A stretch of DNA of 64,000 nt from Paraspadella gotoi (GCA_051294375.1 CM119265.1:13942124-14006123); one strand, 5' to 3'; numbered from the stretch's first letter, positions 1 through 12,265 are shown. Notes: a model not told the origin generated them from the sequence alone. Program-made: numbers and translations.

Positions 1-3000
1 AAGCGACTAAAGTTCTCTTGACGTGGCGCCACATGATCAAGTTATCGAGCAGGCGACCCGCGCCCTCCAATTGAGTTACGGATTCCGCGGTTTTGGAAAT
101 GGTCGGCGCCATAAGCAAATCAGTGGCAAAACGAGTTAATTTGAGGTGTAAGTCGGTGAAGTCTTTCCAACGCGATCGGGCATTGACCTGAAAAAAAGGA
201 ATGGGTTTTGACAAAAATTTAATATAATAAAAATAATAATAATATATATAAATATATATACAGATATATGTTAACCGTTGCACCTGCTGCAACAAAAGGG
301 CGGGAAGTTCGTCTCCCGACGCAATGCCCTGTCGCATGCACTCTAGACAATCGTGATAGCCGGAGAGGAGGTGACCTTCGCCGAGTTCGGCCAAAGGCGA
401 TTCTAGCATTAAGTCGTACGCTTGGGACACGGTCTTCGCTGGCAAAAGATGCAAGCGAAGAGGATCGCGGGCGCGCAAGTGATCGAACGATAACGAGAAT
501 GTTTCGGCTAAAAAAAAATTTAATACTAGTTTAATTTCTTTGTGTAAACTTTCGGACAAAAATACATAATCAGATACACAAATAACCTAAAATAACGAAA
601 ATTCCATTTGGGGACGCTGCGACACCACTCTGCGTAAAATCTTGTCCGCTGCAATTAAGAGCAACGCGTTCCGGATAAATAGCCAGTTTTTCTCCCTCCA
701 ATCCGAAAGTCACTAAAATTTAAATCACGAAATGTACTTGTGAAAGCCAACTGAAATTGTTGAACAAACTTATTTGGATTACTATCAATAATAAATTATT
801 GAGAAAAATTTTTAACTTCAACGAACTCACCCTTCAGCAGTAATCCGTCGGCGGAACTAACAAGAATGGAGTCGTCAAGTTTGCAGCAGCCTGTGAGTCC
901 TAAGCAAGTGATTCCGCCGATGTAATGCTGTTGCTCCACGGTACCTTTGGTGGAAACCCGCAAAGCAATCACGTAATTTTCTTTTAAGACCACGAGACAA
1001 GACAATCTTGCATCGGAAAACCAATGAAGATTTGAAACGGAAAGTTGGTCGTCGTCCGACCAAGGATCTTGTGGCAAAAGTTGAACGGAGATATCATCGG
1101 GATCAGACCTTAACAGATTTCGTACACAAGTATAATCAAAATTCTTTATTGGCAGGCTTTAATTAAAAGTAAAAACTGACCAATCTATTCGAAGCAACTT
1201 GACTACTCCTTTGTTAAAACCGACTGCTACTAGCCCCGAATGATCCGCTAATGACGAGGGGTGCATTTGGGACACCGCGCTAGGTTGGGAACAGCCAAGG
1301 TACAGAATGACCATTAATTCACAATCGTCTTCATGACTCAAAGGGAGAAATATCTGTAAAAATCATTCTTTACTCTGAAAAACTCTGAAAAATAAAAATA
1401 CACACGACCAAAACTTACTTTCCAAATAGCTAAATGTCCAGATTTCATAAAAACGAAGAGAAATGAGAAAACCCTCCTTTTACGAGGTCGAAGGACGTTG
1501 CCGCGGGAGTCACGGATGTCGATGGCGTCATGCGGAAACTGGTCGTCAACGACCCACGATTGGTCGAGCAGTCTTCCATCAGCGCCATCGATTGCTTGAG
1601 ACCACTCGATTAACTCAGCACACAGGGAATACGTGCGAGTCTGTAAAAAGCAATAAGTTAGAACTTAATACATATATAATATATAATACAAAATATCTCA
1701 TCAATTTTAATATACTACGTATTATTTTCAGCGTGGTTTGCGCTAATTATTTTAATAGGAAAATAAAATGCCAGAGAAACTTCAGGACTATACAGTAGAG
1801 TGGAGCACTAAAGAACAAAAAAATTATTTGAATGATCGAACAAGGATATTTAGATGTGAAATAGTATGATTAACTAATACAAAGAATATTTTGTTCATAT
1901 TGTCTCGGGAACAGAATAGTAGAATATAATATATTTGTAATAATATTCTTAAAAAAAAAAAAAAACAGATTCTTTATAAAAAGTTAAATCAAAAATATAA
2001 AACATATTATCAAAAATTCTGTCATCTTTAGTATTAAAATAGCAAAAAAAGTAAAAATTTATGATTTTTTTAATCTCTGTAGTAAAAACTTATATATGTT
2101 AAAATGTTTTAATCATTTTTTGAGATCATAACATTAAAATATCATTTAACATATTTTATAAAAGTTTTTTTATATTTTTTAAGGCGAATCCAAATATGTT
2201 CTAAAAAATAAAAACTTTAACGATTTTATAAAGATATTACAGCATAAATAATTGAATTTACTATACTGTTATGCTAAAAAAATTTTAAAAGGATTTAAAA
2301 TTTATTAATTGTATGTCCATAGGCAGCAAAAAAATAATGTTCAATCGCTCAAATCTTTTCATCACTCCACCCTACTAAGCAGTATGCAATTGCCGGGCGT
2401 TTTCGATTAAGATGGCAGTATAGCAACGGCCAGGTTGCCTGTGATGCCCATTGGGATGAGGCATCTTTCTGTTGGCTTTGGGGGCTGTCCGACCCTCAGT
2501 GACGCCTCCTATCATTGGCGCGATAACCCTGGGCCGGTCTCGCTTTGCCAACGCAGAGGTGCGTTCCCACTCTGAGCCAATGAGATTGGCTGAACGTTGT
2601 TCAGTGAACGATGTTGGATGTGAGGCGGTGTAAATATACCGCCACAGCAGTATATTATCCTTACTTGCAAATTCAATAGGTCCTCTGCAATTTCAATGCC
2701 GACTTTCCGCTGATAACGGGCGAACGCGGGATTTTTCTCGATTTGAGGCCGAGCGTTGTCGGCATGAACATAACCAGATGCTGCGGAAATTTCGTGCAAA
2801 CGGGAGGAGAGGCAGCACACTTCCTATACCAGTTAAGAAAGACAAAAATCAGGGCGATTATCAAACAAAACTATGCCAATTTAAAATACGGGTAGCTCCA
2901 CTCAATAGGGTGAGTAAAAGATTAGGAGAGAGGACCAGCTCGAAAATTCTTATATGGCTCTATACCCTAGTAATTAATTTTTTAATATTTATTTACGGAT

Positions 3001-3299
3001 CTGAAAGACTAATTTTTTTTAAATTTAAATTTTAGAGACAAGATTCAGATAGCTCGTCTACACAAGGTATAATTTTTAAAAAAATATTTAATAAGTGGGA
3101 CAAAAATAAGAAAAACCGTTAAAAATCATCATCTTTCGATAATTTTATCAGTTTTTTAAAAACGTAAAATTTAATGTAAAGCGTAAAACTTAAAATTTTA
3201 AAAAGCTGTAATTATGTTTTTTGTTTTTATGCTATATCAGAATCTATAAAAAAATTTTTAAATATTTTAAATTGTTAATTTTTTTTTTCATTATAATAG

Positions 3300-3333
<34 letters not shown>

Positions 3334-5740
3334 ATTATATATATATATAATATGTTATTATTTTATTTTGAATCAACATATATGGAAATATGACAAAAAA
3401 TAATTTAGGAATCGCTAGACAATTTAAAAATTGCTCAAGATATATTGATGACCTTTTTTCAGCCGATTTTAAGGATTTTAAAATACATCTTGCCAACATA
3501 TATCCAGCAGCACTTACTGTCAATAAATCTAATAGTACAGATACAAATGTAGATTACTTAGACATAAACATTAAATCAGAAAACAAAAATCTTACTCTGT
3601 CTGTTTATGATAAAAGGGATTCCTTTTCTTTTGAAGTAGTTAATTACCCATATATGGACAGTTGTATTCCTAAAAAAAGCAGCACTAGGTGTATTTATTA
3701 GCCAATTAATAAGATATGCAAGAATATGTTCGACGTTTGCAGATTTTTTCTTCAAGAGCTATAAATTTAAGCAAAAAACTACAAAAGTCAGGGTTATATA
3801 TTTAAGGACTTAAGAAAAATGGGAATTAAATTTTTCAATAATTATAAGGAGCTAATAAAAAAATATAATGTTACTGATGTTAATCTATTTTCAAAAAGAT
3901 TATACATGATAGTTCCTAATAAAAATGATAAGGAAAAATAACAAAAATAAACCACTAAATAATAATTATAATAATAACATCAACAATATTATTTAAATAA
4001 CTTATTTAACTTATTTAACTTATTTAACTCTCTGATTTAATTTATTTTTTAACTTTTACCAATTAACTTAATGTTAACTTTACATTAACATACCCTTAAT
4101 TATTAACATATTATTAAACAAATTATTAACTTATTTTATTTATTTACAATTTACAAATTATTACAAAACCTGAATAAAATTTCTCTAAAATTAATAATGC
4201 TGTGATGCCAGGGCTTTGGTCTGTTTCAGATAAACATTCAAGATATACATTTAAAATATAAGATAAGCAACAATGAAGGATCACCATTTGGTGATGGCTC
4301 GCCTATACCTGGATATTGGGATTAAAGAGCCGAAATCCATGAAGGGTATAGGTTCCCAACTGATGACCTTCCCATTGTATAAAAATAAAAAATAAAAAAA
4401 TTCAAAAAAGAAATAATTTAAAAAGTAGAATAAAGAAAAAATATAATTTTAAAATTATATTCATGACATAAAGGTGCCCCTATAGACCTTTCCCCGGTAT
4501 GTATCCCTATCAGAACATACAATTCTACATGGTAGTCTTATCCCTATTGGTAAAAAAAATCATATATAACTTTGATCACCCCTCAAAAAATTATCCATTC
4601 CCACCCCTTTCTGTTCAGCCTCTTAGATATTATGATTTTTCATTAATGACTTTCTAACAGAAATGATGTGTGATATCTATTAGAAAACTAGGACAGATAG
4701 TAATCTAACCTTGTGTTGTATAGATGCTCCCTCTATTTCCAGAAGACAACACTGACTTCCCCTTCCCAAATTGAATTATTAGATAAATAAAACATTTTTA
4801 AGAAAGAAAGCAATATATATTTGATTAAATAATAAGATTAATACTATATCCTTCATAAAATAGAAAAATAGAAAATAGTGAAACAAGTAATTTGCAAATT
4901 TTCATAATAATTTTAATTAGGCTAGTACCCTCAGAAGAAAGCATTTTTGACAGAAAATACTTTAATACAATAATTTACGCTTAATGCTTATGAAGAGGAA
5001 GGCGAAATTTATTCAATAAATTCAGTCAAGGGAAAGCGTACAAAACAAACGAATTCGTTTGTATACTTTCTGCTTTGCTACAAATTAAAAAAAATTACTT
5101 TTTTTTAGGTAATATAGTTTTCATTTTTACAATTTACAAAACAATTACAGTCGATCTCCACAGCAGCATCCCGTAATTTTTAAGAATAAGGACACTTGCT
5201 AAAGAAATATGAAAAGAAATACCTGCCATCCCCTCCCATGCAGTTTGTTGGTGTGCAAAGTAAGACGATGATCGTGACTTAACACTGCAATTGCGCATCT
5301 GTAAAGACATTGACACAGCATTTTCACTATTTCGCAAATAAAAAAGAAAATTGAAAGGTCTTTTCAGACCTGCCCCTGGAATCTCCGCCGACAGGACTCC
5401 AAATCGCTCGACGACATCCTTTGTGGGATACGGAAGATCCAATGTTCGGTGAGAGAGAGCGATCGAGCATGAATTGCGCTAAAGTAGCAGTGTCAAGGTT
5501 TTTCAGCAGCGCCTCCCGATCGACGCCAACATCAAAGGAGCATACTTCCTTCGAGGCAGCAATGAACTCCTTGTGAACGACGAAAGACGAGGAAAAGTCA
5601 GTCGGCGATGTTTTTATAATAAGGACGTAAACGCCGAGATCGCAGGCGAGCGCTACGCGGTTGTCGGGCGACCAAGTCAGTGCCGATCGCTTTCCCGTAG
5701 TCGCGTGAAAGTTCATTGTGAAGAATCCTTTGGAGCCCAT
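1..5740 (-). CDS. GTF3C4: General transcription factor 3C polypeptide 4 (TFIIIC90-like), partial
   Basis: Subunit of TFIIIC, the factor that recruits TFIIIB to RNA polymerase III promoters in the nucleus. Exon 1 (5740-5370) encodes a WD40-type start (ALTWSPDNRVALACDLGVYVL) and ends in AIWSPVGGDSRGR; splicing to 5298-5223 restores CAIAVLSHDHRLTLH, the conserved beta-propeller stretch of this family. The next clear exon is at 1640-1470, followed by exons near 1350-1185, 1120-810, 715-560 (containing GVAASPNG, a family hallmark), 510-264 and 187-1. The 3' end lies off the window. The intron between 5222 and 1641 is about 3.6 kb, far longer than the others, and is filled with repeat-derived DNA. 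I chose the ATG at 5740 because it opens the frame just before the first propeller strand; a further upstream exon cannot be excluded. Family assignment rests on remembered human motifs, not on a search. Confidence 0.85.
2390..2640. repeat. SINE-like GC-rich repeat fragment
   Basis: GC-rich, non-coding block in an AT-rich intron. Positions about 2419-2455 (read as reverse complement) match about 35945-35980 in RABGEF1: both contain AGATGCCTCA followed a few bases later by GGGCATCACA. A related GTGATGCC...CTTTGG patch occurs at 4200-4220. Sharing between unrelated introns indicates a dispersed repeat, probably a short retroposon; I could not define its ends or duplications. Confidence 0.45.
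2665..2823 (-). CDS. Possible isolated 53-codon exon inside the large GTF3C4 intron
   Basis: A stretch open on the minus strand runs exactly from an acceptor (TGGTATAG before 2823) to a consensus donor (GTAAGG after 2665). It is 159 bases, phase 0 at both ends, so it could be spliced between the flanking GTF3C4 exons without breaking the frame. The peptide reads EVCCLSSRLHEIS at the start and contains IEKNPAFARYQRKVGIEIAE. That second piece loosely resembles the NPFYDRYRDKI-type segment of ATPAF1 (F1-ATPase assembly factor), but no other ATPAF1 exon is visible. Human GTF3C4 appears to join the flanking exons directly, which argues against constitutive inclusion. It could be a relic carried in by a mobile element. 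Confidence 0.3.
3299..3352. repeat. (TA)n microsatellite
   Basis: Nearly pure TA dinucleotides over about 54 bases, directly upstream of the decayed reverse-transcriptase fragment. Confidence 0.85.
3390..3920 (+). pseudogene. Decayed reverse-transcriptase fragment (retroelement)
   Basis: The open frame 3390-3701 encodes RYIDDLFSADF, the YxDD polymerase core of a reverse transcriptase, then YLDINIK and DKRDSFSFEVVNYPYMDS, a combination I recognise from multi-copy invertebrate retroelement ORFs. The frame then breaks: SQLIRYARICSTFADFF can be read at about 3700-3750 only after a frameshift, and NNYKELIKKYNV follows in another frame to about 3910. No start, endonuclease or upstream RT motifs are present. 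It is a dead 3' fragment in the GTF3C4 intron, antisense to the host gene. Assignment to Penelope-like elements is possible but not proven. Confidence 0.7.
3960..5130. other. AT-rich intronic DNA, no gene seen
   Basis: Remainder of the large GTF3C4 intron. It contains short direct repeats (TTATTTAACT units near 4000-4030) and a GC-richer patch at 4195-4370 that may be another repeat fragment. I see no coding exon. Confidence 0.5.
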
Positions 5741-6008
5741 CCCGAAGTCATTAAACAAGTCGGTTGTGAGGACAAAGAATAGGTAAAAGGTTTATCAACC
5801 GTTATAAACAAAAAGCATAGCTTTGATGGATGTCCTGATAAAAATAAATGCAACATAAGGCCTAAAAACCGCATAACATGAAATATGCATGCTACGTAGA
5901 ACGTATAAAAAATAAATAAACAAAATATTAAATTAAGGACTACGGAGTATTTTAGTTAAAAAATGTAGAATTTAATCTCGGGGTAGTATCAGTAGGAAAA
6001 TTAATATA

Positions 6009-6607
6009 CAGTGTGTCCCAATGGTATTGTCCGTTAATAAAAACTTACTATTCCTATACCAAATCGAAAAACTTGAATACATAATCATGAATAAGCGCAC
6101 AAGTATGGACCATTTCTTTCGGATATCTGTAAGAGAGCTAAATGGTCCTAAAATTGAACAAAGCAAACTCCTGTAGTTAATAAATTAAATTATATATTTT
6201 ATATTTAATTAATATTTTTTAAATATTTATTAAATAATCTTTTAAATCGTTTCCTTAGATGCAGGACAGCGAGAAACAACCTCATATTTTTAGCTACAGA
6301 GCTTTTAATTTTTGGGTTTTTTTAATAAATGCACTTTTATACAAAATTAAAATTTAAATACAATTAAAAAAAATTTTCTATATAATTTTTTAATAAATTT
6401 TTTTTAAAAAAAATTAAAAAAGTAAAAAACTAGAACTCATTTACATTGAATGTTTTGCAAAGAAAAATTAATAATAATTGAATTTGAAATATAGTATCAT
6501 AAATGGTAAGATTAGTATCCTTGACATTGTATCTCAGAAATAAGATTTAAGAACACAATTCCGCACAAAATGTAAAAGTTAACCGACAGTACCATTGGGA
6601 CACACTG
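6009..6607. mobile_element. TA-flanked TIR element (Tc1/mariner-type MITE), 599 bp
   Basis: The left end reads CAGTGTGTCCCAATGGTATT; the right end read in reverse is CAGTGTGTCCCAATGGTACT, and similarity continues to about 29 bases with two mismatches. TA flanks both ends (6007-6008 and 6608-6609), the target duplication of Tc1/mariner transposons. The interior is AT-rich with no transposase, so it is non-autonomous. It sits between GNE and the GTF3C4 start and accounts for over half of that spacer; without it the gap would be about 460 bases. Confidence 0.88.
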
Positions 6608-6803
6608 TATCTCTGGTAAACATGAGTATTGAGTAATTGCAATACGTTTTCGTAAACTGTCGAGTGTCGGAAAACAAAAATGACTAAACCCTTAAATGGA
6701 AATGAAAGCATTGACTTTACTATCCTTCATCTAAGTAAGGTCGAAATGCTTGTAAGAAAGCGCTGACTTGACTAATGACTATACTGAGTTATTGCCACGC
6801 CTC

Positions 6804-9800
6804 TTAGTATTCAATAGATTCCATAACTAGAGTAGCAGCTCCCACTAAAGCTGGATATTCCAACTTGGAAACAGTGATCGATACGTCCCGAGCATTTATA
6901 AGGGCACGGGTGTTCACGAGGTTTTTGACGGGTTGGACCAGCACGTTTGCCAAGTGACCCACGAAAACAATACGACGGGGATTAAGTACGTGCAAAATAT
7001 TCAAACAAGCGATGGCCATTGCATTACAAGCGCGATCAACGACGGCCTTGGCTGCGTCGTTTCCTCTCTCCGCCGCATCTATTAATACACGCGCAAGAGG
7101 TAAATCGGCTTCTTGCTCAGCGACTATCAACTCCCCTTCGCTAACTAGTCTCTCTGCAAAGGTATTGAGAGCCGCGCCCCCGGCGAAAGATTCCAAGCAC
7201 CCATGGAAGCCGCACGAACATAAAAAGCTATCCTCAGCCATGGAAACCACGATATGACCCAACTCTCCGCCGCAATAAGCGCTACCCCTGACCAAACTTC
7301 CCTCATCGTTGATGATTCCACCTCCGATTCCGGTGCCAGTGGCAATGACAACGAGACTCCGGGCGTGGTCACCATCGACATGCTGACCCCAACGGGACTC
7401 CCCCAACGCCGAGCAGTTTCCGTCATTATCGACGAAGACAGGAAGCGGGCGTCGCTTGTTTCCGAGAGAGCCCTTCCATTCTGCAAAGAATCCGGCAGCG
7501 TTCATCGACGCTCGAAGGTTAGCGAGGAGTTCGCAGCCAGACCAGCCTTCGAGCAGCAAAGTCGCGTCGAGAACTTTTCCGGCGACGACGTCGACTCGTC
7601 CGCCAGTGGAAATGCCGACGCCGATGACTCGTAACTCTTGTCGCCGAGCTTCGAGAAGCAAAGAGCAGACGTTATCGACTATGTATTGGAAACGCTGACG
7701 AACATCGCGAGGTGATTCGACAAAGCGCAGGTTTGAGACAACGCCTTTCGTGGAAACGAGGGCAACGCGAAGCCAGGAACCGCCTAAGTCGACGGCGGCC
7801 ACATAAGAGACGGGGTCCCAATCTCCACTGACGTTCTCTGAATCGACGTCTTCGGCGGAAGACGAGCAAGTTTCGTAGGATTTTCCACCGTGATCGAGCT
7901 CCTCATTCGACGCACCGCTTAAATATCGGGGTCCCGTGAGTTTGGTGCAAGCGGAAAAATCGAAAGTTTTTTGAATCGGGAATTCGAGGTTGATCCTCTA
8001 AAAGGGGAGAACGAGAGAGAAATTTTAAAATAAATTTACTGGTTCTCTTGTTCAAAATTTTACCTTAAGGAACTTTATTATGCGAGGTACTGCATGACCA
8101 TCACCGTAAATGAATGAGCGAGGGAACTGCTTTCCGAACTGCTTGTTCATTGATTCTATCAGGTCTTCCACAGATTTTAGGGCAGATAAGTGGAGCACGT
8201 TAGAAGCCGACTCTCTCCCAATCTGTCTGGTGCCTATGTTGATAACCGGGACGCCGAAAGCTCCAGCCTCGCGGATGCCGGCTGAGCTGTTGCCCACAAC
8301 AAGTCCCGCGTTGGCTAAGAGGATAATAAATTGTTGAAAAGGCACATGCTTCATTGGATATATGAAAGGGTGAATGGAGGGCTGGATGCCCTTGAGCCGA
8401 GCAATCCGAGTCATTTCTTTCGATCCAGCATCCACGTTAGGCATGAGTAGTAATGTCTTTTTTCCAAATCGTATAAGCGCGTCAAGCAACAGGTCGAAGT
8501 GAATAATGCTCTCAGCCAATGCAGTGGTAACTGGATGTTGCACCGCGATAATGTAATTGTGTGGTTGGCATTCAGGATCAAGCCAAGTTGCTAGTGACTC
8601 GTGATAATCAGAAACCTAAAAGTTTGACAAAAATAGCCCCGTGAAGAAGATTGAATTTACAGCGATATTACATAAAATAATTATAAATGAGAAAACTCAC
8701 ATTGGCACTAAGTAGTGAATCGTAAGAAGGACATCCAGAAACCATGATGCGTTCTTTCTCTTCTCCCATTGCTAAAAGACGCCGTTTGGCCAACTCATTA
8801 GATACCAGATGAAATTGCGATAGTTTGCTGATGGCGTGGCGAAGACAATCGTCAATCGTGCCGCTCACTTCGCCCCCTTGAAAATCATTTTTTTACAAAA
8901 AAATATTAATTAGATAAATGAAGCTACGAAGGGTTCGTAGACACAGGGTATGGCCTAGGGTCATTGAATTGTTTAGCCGTCGCAACAACGCGCGCGCCCA
9001 CACACTCTCTCCCTCTCTCATGTGACGCCAGATAAAATAAACTTGGCTTAAATCTCCAATAAAATTTCTAATCTTTTGTCCCATTTATGTTTACTACATT
9101 AGGATCTAAAAAAAGAAGTAATATTAAATATAACTAGTACAAAGTAAAGACAATTATTTACCCTCCATGTGAACGATTCTGATGTTCATCAAAGCAGCAG
9201 CACCAGCGTATGAAAGGACATCGAATCTATCGCCGTGAATGAGTAGCAGATCCGGATGAAGTCGAGCCAATACGTCCGGCAACTTGATCATGGAAAGACC
9301 CACGGATTCTACCATTGCCGCTTCATCCTCACCTAAGTTGAGAAAAGGGTGAAACTATAAGATCAGCTTTAAAGAGTCATTTAATTTCCCAACTAATTTA
9401 CGAAAAAAGAAAGAAAATACAAATAAACCTTGAGCGATAAATGAAAAAAAATCATAAGGATCTTCGCAATCGCATAGCAAAAATCTGAATCCATGATAAA
9501 CTTTGATGCGCAAAAAATCAAATTTGATACAGGAAAACTAAGTTTTATGCATAACAAACTTGGCATAATACAGGGAGGTCCAGCTCTTTTGGGACTAATT
9601 TTAAAAAATCGTTTGGACGGGTAAAATTGAATGAAAATTGGTACACTTGTAAAAAGTTGTAATGATAACGCAATCAATTAAGAAGATTCACATTCAGCAA
9701 CCATGACCTTCTCTAAGTGCTCAGAGAAGGCGGCATATGCTTTTGGGACCGCGCCCGTTGGGAATGCTGTTATTTCCAGAAGAAATGCGTGGGACATTTT

Positions 9801-11604
9801 CCTTCTGTATCCTACATTTTCATCAATCAGGGGGATTGCCGTTAGAAAAACTGCGCGGCCAAAAGTCAGAAGTCACCAATGCCTTCAAAAATATTATTCA
9901 TTGACCGCAGATATCCAAACAATAATAAAATCCAAAAAAAAAATAAAAAAAAAGAGAGAATAAGAATAAAAAAAAGAGAGAAAGACAAGGGAGAGAAAAA
10001 TAACAAAGAGAAAAAACGAGAATAGGAAATGAAAATGAAACCATGGAAAACGTATAAAAATGAAATGAATAAAATGAAATGAATTGAATGAATAAAATTA
10101 ATTGAGTGAATGATATAAACTTAAATTTATTTAAATAAATGAATGAATTGAGGTAAATAAATTGTATCGAGTCAACAAATTTACAAGTATGAACTGAATT
10201 AAGTAAATTTAACGAATTTAATTAGAGTAGTGCGGGAAAACACTTTTGAAAGTAATTTTCTTTCGCATAGTAATTATATTTTGATGCAGCAATGAATGAA
10301 ATCGGTTACTACATCAAATGAATTATTGAATATAGTCCAGAAAGAGCTCTAAAACCCGTTATAAGAGGTAAAATATGCCCGAGATAAGACAAGTAAATTT
10401 ACTAAGTACCAAGAGGTTAAACTTAACTATAAAATGCCCATTTCAATTGTATCTTACTTATAAGAATCTTGGCATGGTTTCGCATCGGTGAAGAATTCTC
10501 GCTACTTAATACTTGCTATGTAGTCTGTAAGTCTTTGCTATATAATTAGCTAGATAGCTACGCTTACGCCTAAAGTAGAGAAATAGAAACATGATTAAAC
10601 ACTATTGATGGATCTTCATTATCTTATTTTTTTTTTTTTTTTTTTTTTCTGAAAAGAAAACAGAGCAAACAAATAATTGCGGGAATGGTTGCAAAAATAA
10701 CTTATGTCAACAATAAACGAGAACAAATAAGGGGAAGATAAAAATGAAAAAGAAGAAGAGATCGGGAGACAAAGTCAAGCAACTCCGTCCACATGAGACG
10801 GCAACTCAATCACGGGACTTCGGGAAGCGAGCAGGTCCCCGTTCTCGCGCTGAAGGCAGACAGAAAGTCTCTCAAAAAAATCTTATTGAACACAATTTAG
10901 TACTATTAGTGACTGACTGTAATACGAGAGTGCGCCCCCAAAACCAAAACAGAATAAAGGTTAAACTCTTGAACAAATAAAGATAAAGTCAATTTCTAAG
11001 TAATAAAGTGCCAAATTATAATTATTATTTAATTAAAATATTAGTATAATTCCTGTCAATCATTAACATTGCTAAAGACTATAACTACTGAAAAACCGGA
11101 AAACAGAACTAATATTGAAATCAAAGATGAAAATGTACTCATTTAAGTTAATTACTACAATATGTAAATAAGATTGAGAAATTTATTATATTATTTTTTT
11201 TTTGAAGGGTTTCCTAATACCAACCCAGGTATACAGATTAAACTACTATACCTGGATCTATAACCGACAGAAACGGCAGGGGAAATCGTTTTATGCAATG
11301 GCGTTATTAAACAGAGAACATAATAATTATTTTGACTTCATTCTAAGGGCTATTTACCTCTAACAATGGTGTGCAACCTCGCGTCAGGATTAAAGCCGTC
11401 TTCTACTAACATTCGAAAGGTTAATCCGTAGTCGTCAAGCAAATGACTGCCTGACACGATGATTGAGAGTTCGAAAGCTGAATCGGCTTGAAGGTTGCGA
11501 ATAACAGGAGACAGTTTGGAATAGTCCGCTCGATTGCAAGTAGCCACGCAAACGCGAATAGGTCTTGGAAAGGAAAAAAAAGTTTCGTTATCTTTGAATA
11601 TCAT
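6804..11604 (-). CDS. GNE: Bifunctional UDP-GlcNAc 2-epimerase / ManNAc kinase
   Basis: Cytosolic enzyme that starts sialic acid synthesis: UDP-GlcNAc to ManNAc (N-terminal domain), then ManNAc to ManNAc-6-phosphate (C-terminal ROK kinase). Exon 1 (11604 to about 11355) has [17 protein letters not shown] and [10 protein letters not shown]; exon 2 (about 9332-9163) has [15 protein letters not shown] and HMEGGE; then 8868-8700 ([20 protein letters not shown]), 8615-8065 ([36 protein letters not shown]) and a long last exon from about 8000 with [42 protein letters not shown] and the zinc motif [10 protein letters not shown]. The arginine pair TRIARLKGI aligns with the CMP-sialic acid feedback site affected in human sialuria. 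Intron 1 is about 2 kb. The start codon lies only 9 bases after the stop codon of the preceding gene. Confidence 0.96.
9340..11350. other. GNE intron 1, low-complexity, no gene seen
   Basis: About 2 kb of AT-rich DNA with A/GA-rich low complexity at 9930-10100, GAATGAAT-type repeats at 10070-10160 and a 21-base T run near 10628. GC-richer patches at 9560-9860, 10760-10940 and 11200-11330 may be degraded repeats; short open frames there show no recognisable protein motif. Confidence 0.5.
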
Positions 11605-11612
11605 TTTATAAA

Positions 11613-11616
11613 CTTA
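11613..11616 (-). promoter_or_regulatory. Candidate acceptor overlapping a stop codon, upstream of GNE
   Basis: The upstream gene's stop TAA is followed by G, giving TAAG as the nearest AG before the GNE ATG eight bases later. This would be a zero-length intergenic junction in which the acceptor and the previous stop share bases. It depends on the second exon of the upstream gene being right. Confidence 0.35.
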
Positions 11617-12122
11617 TTGTGATAAACGACAGTACCGAGCGCTTAACGAAAGGTTTTTCGAGTCTGAGCAATGAATCGTCTTCTGTAAGGGATTCAGCAA
11701 CAATTGTGGACGGATGGTACGGTTTCCACTTAAAGCAGAATCACGCGGCGAAAGCTGGATACCTTTGGTCAAAATTAAGAATTTGAAGTTTGTTTTTTTT
11801 TCCGCCGTAAATTTCAAAAAGAAAAAAACCTACCAGGAGACGCGGCGGCTTTACAAACGGCGTCAATGCTAAGCGGCCCAGTGATAGGAGGAAGCTGACT
11901 GTGGGTGGGCGGATTACACCTCAGTCCCACTTTAACGGCAAAGTCTTGGGGAGACAATTGCGTGGAGGAGGATATAGGAACTTTAGGTGGCGAGGAAAAT
12001 TCGAGGTTTTGACTAGTTTTTCCTGAATTTCTAGATGGCTCAGGAAATCCTTGAAAAACTTCGGCCCCCAGACGTTCCCGCTCTTCCGCTTTAGTGAAAC
12101 CATTTTGAGTTAGGTTTGGCAT
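11614..12122 (-). CDS. Unrecognised small two-exon gene between ZPR1 and GNE
   Basis: Exon 1 12122-11834 starts MPNLTQNGFTKAEERERLG and ends at a GTAGGT donor. The best acceptor (ACCAAAG before 11762) leads to an in-frame second exon ending ARYCRLSQ with a stop at 11614-11616, giving about 145 residues. The protein is polar and Pro/Ser-rich, with no signal peptide, membrane segment or motif I recognise. It is colinear with its neighbours: 143 bases after the ZPR1 stop and 9 bases before the GNE start. The stop codon TAA is part of a TAAG that could be the splice acceptor for GNE. The second exon is less certain than the first, since two other frames are open for short distances. Confidence 0.5.
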
Positions 12123-12265
12123 GGCATTCACAAATCGCAGTCAAACTTCTGGGAGTGGAGAATCATTTAAATTGTATTTGAGAAAGTATCAAAAAGCTTT
12201 CCTCAAGACAAACAAATGAAAGTGACTAACAGGAAGCAGTAGAAGCAACAAATAGGTGGATCTGA

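Noticed and set aside
7254-7634. 126-codon plus frame opposite the GNE kinase domain
   Set aside because: Antisense shadow of a conserved coding exon.
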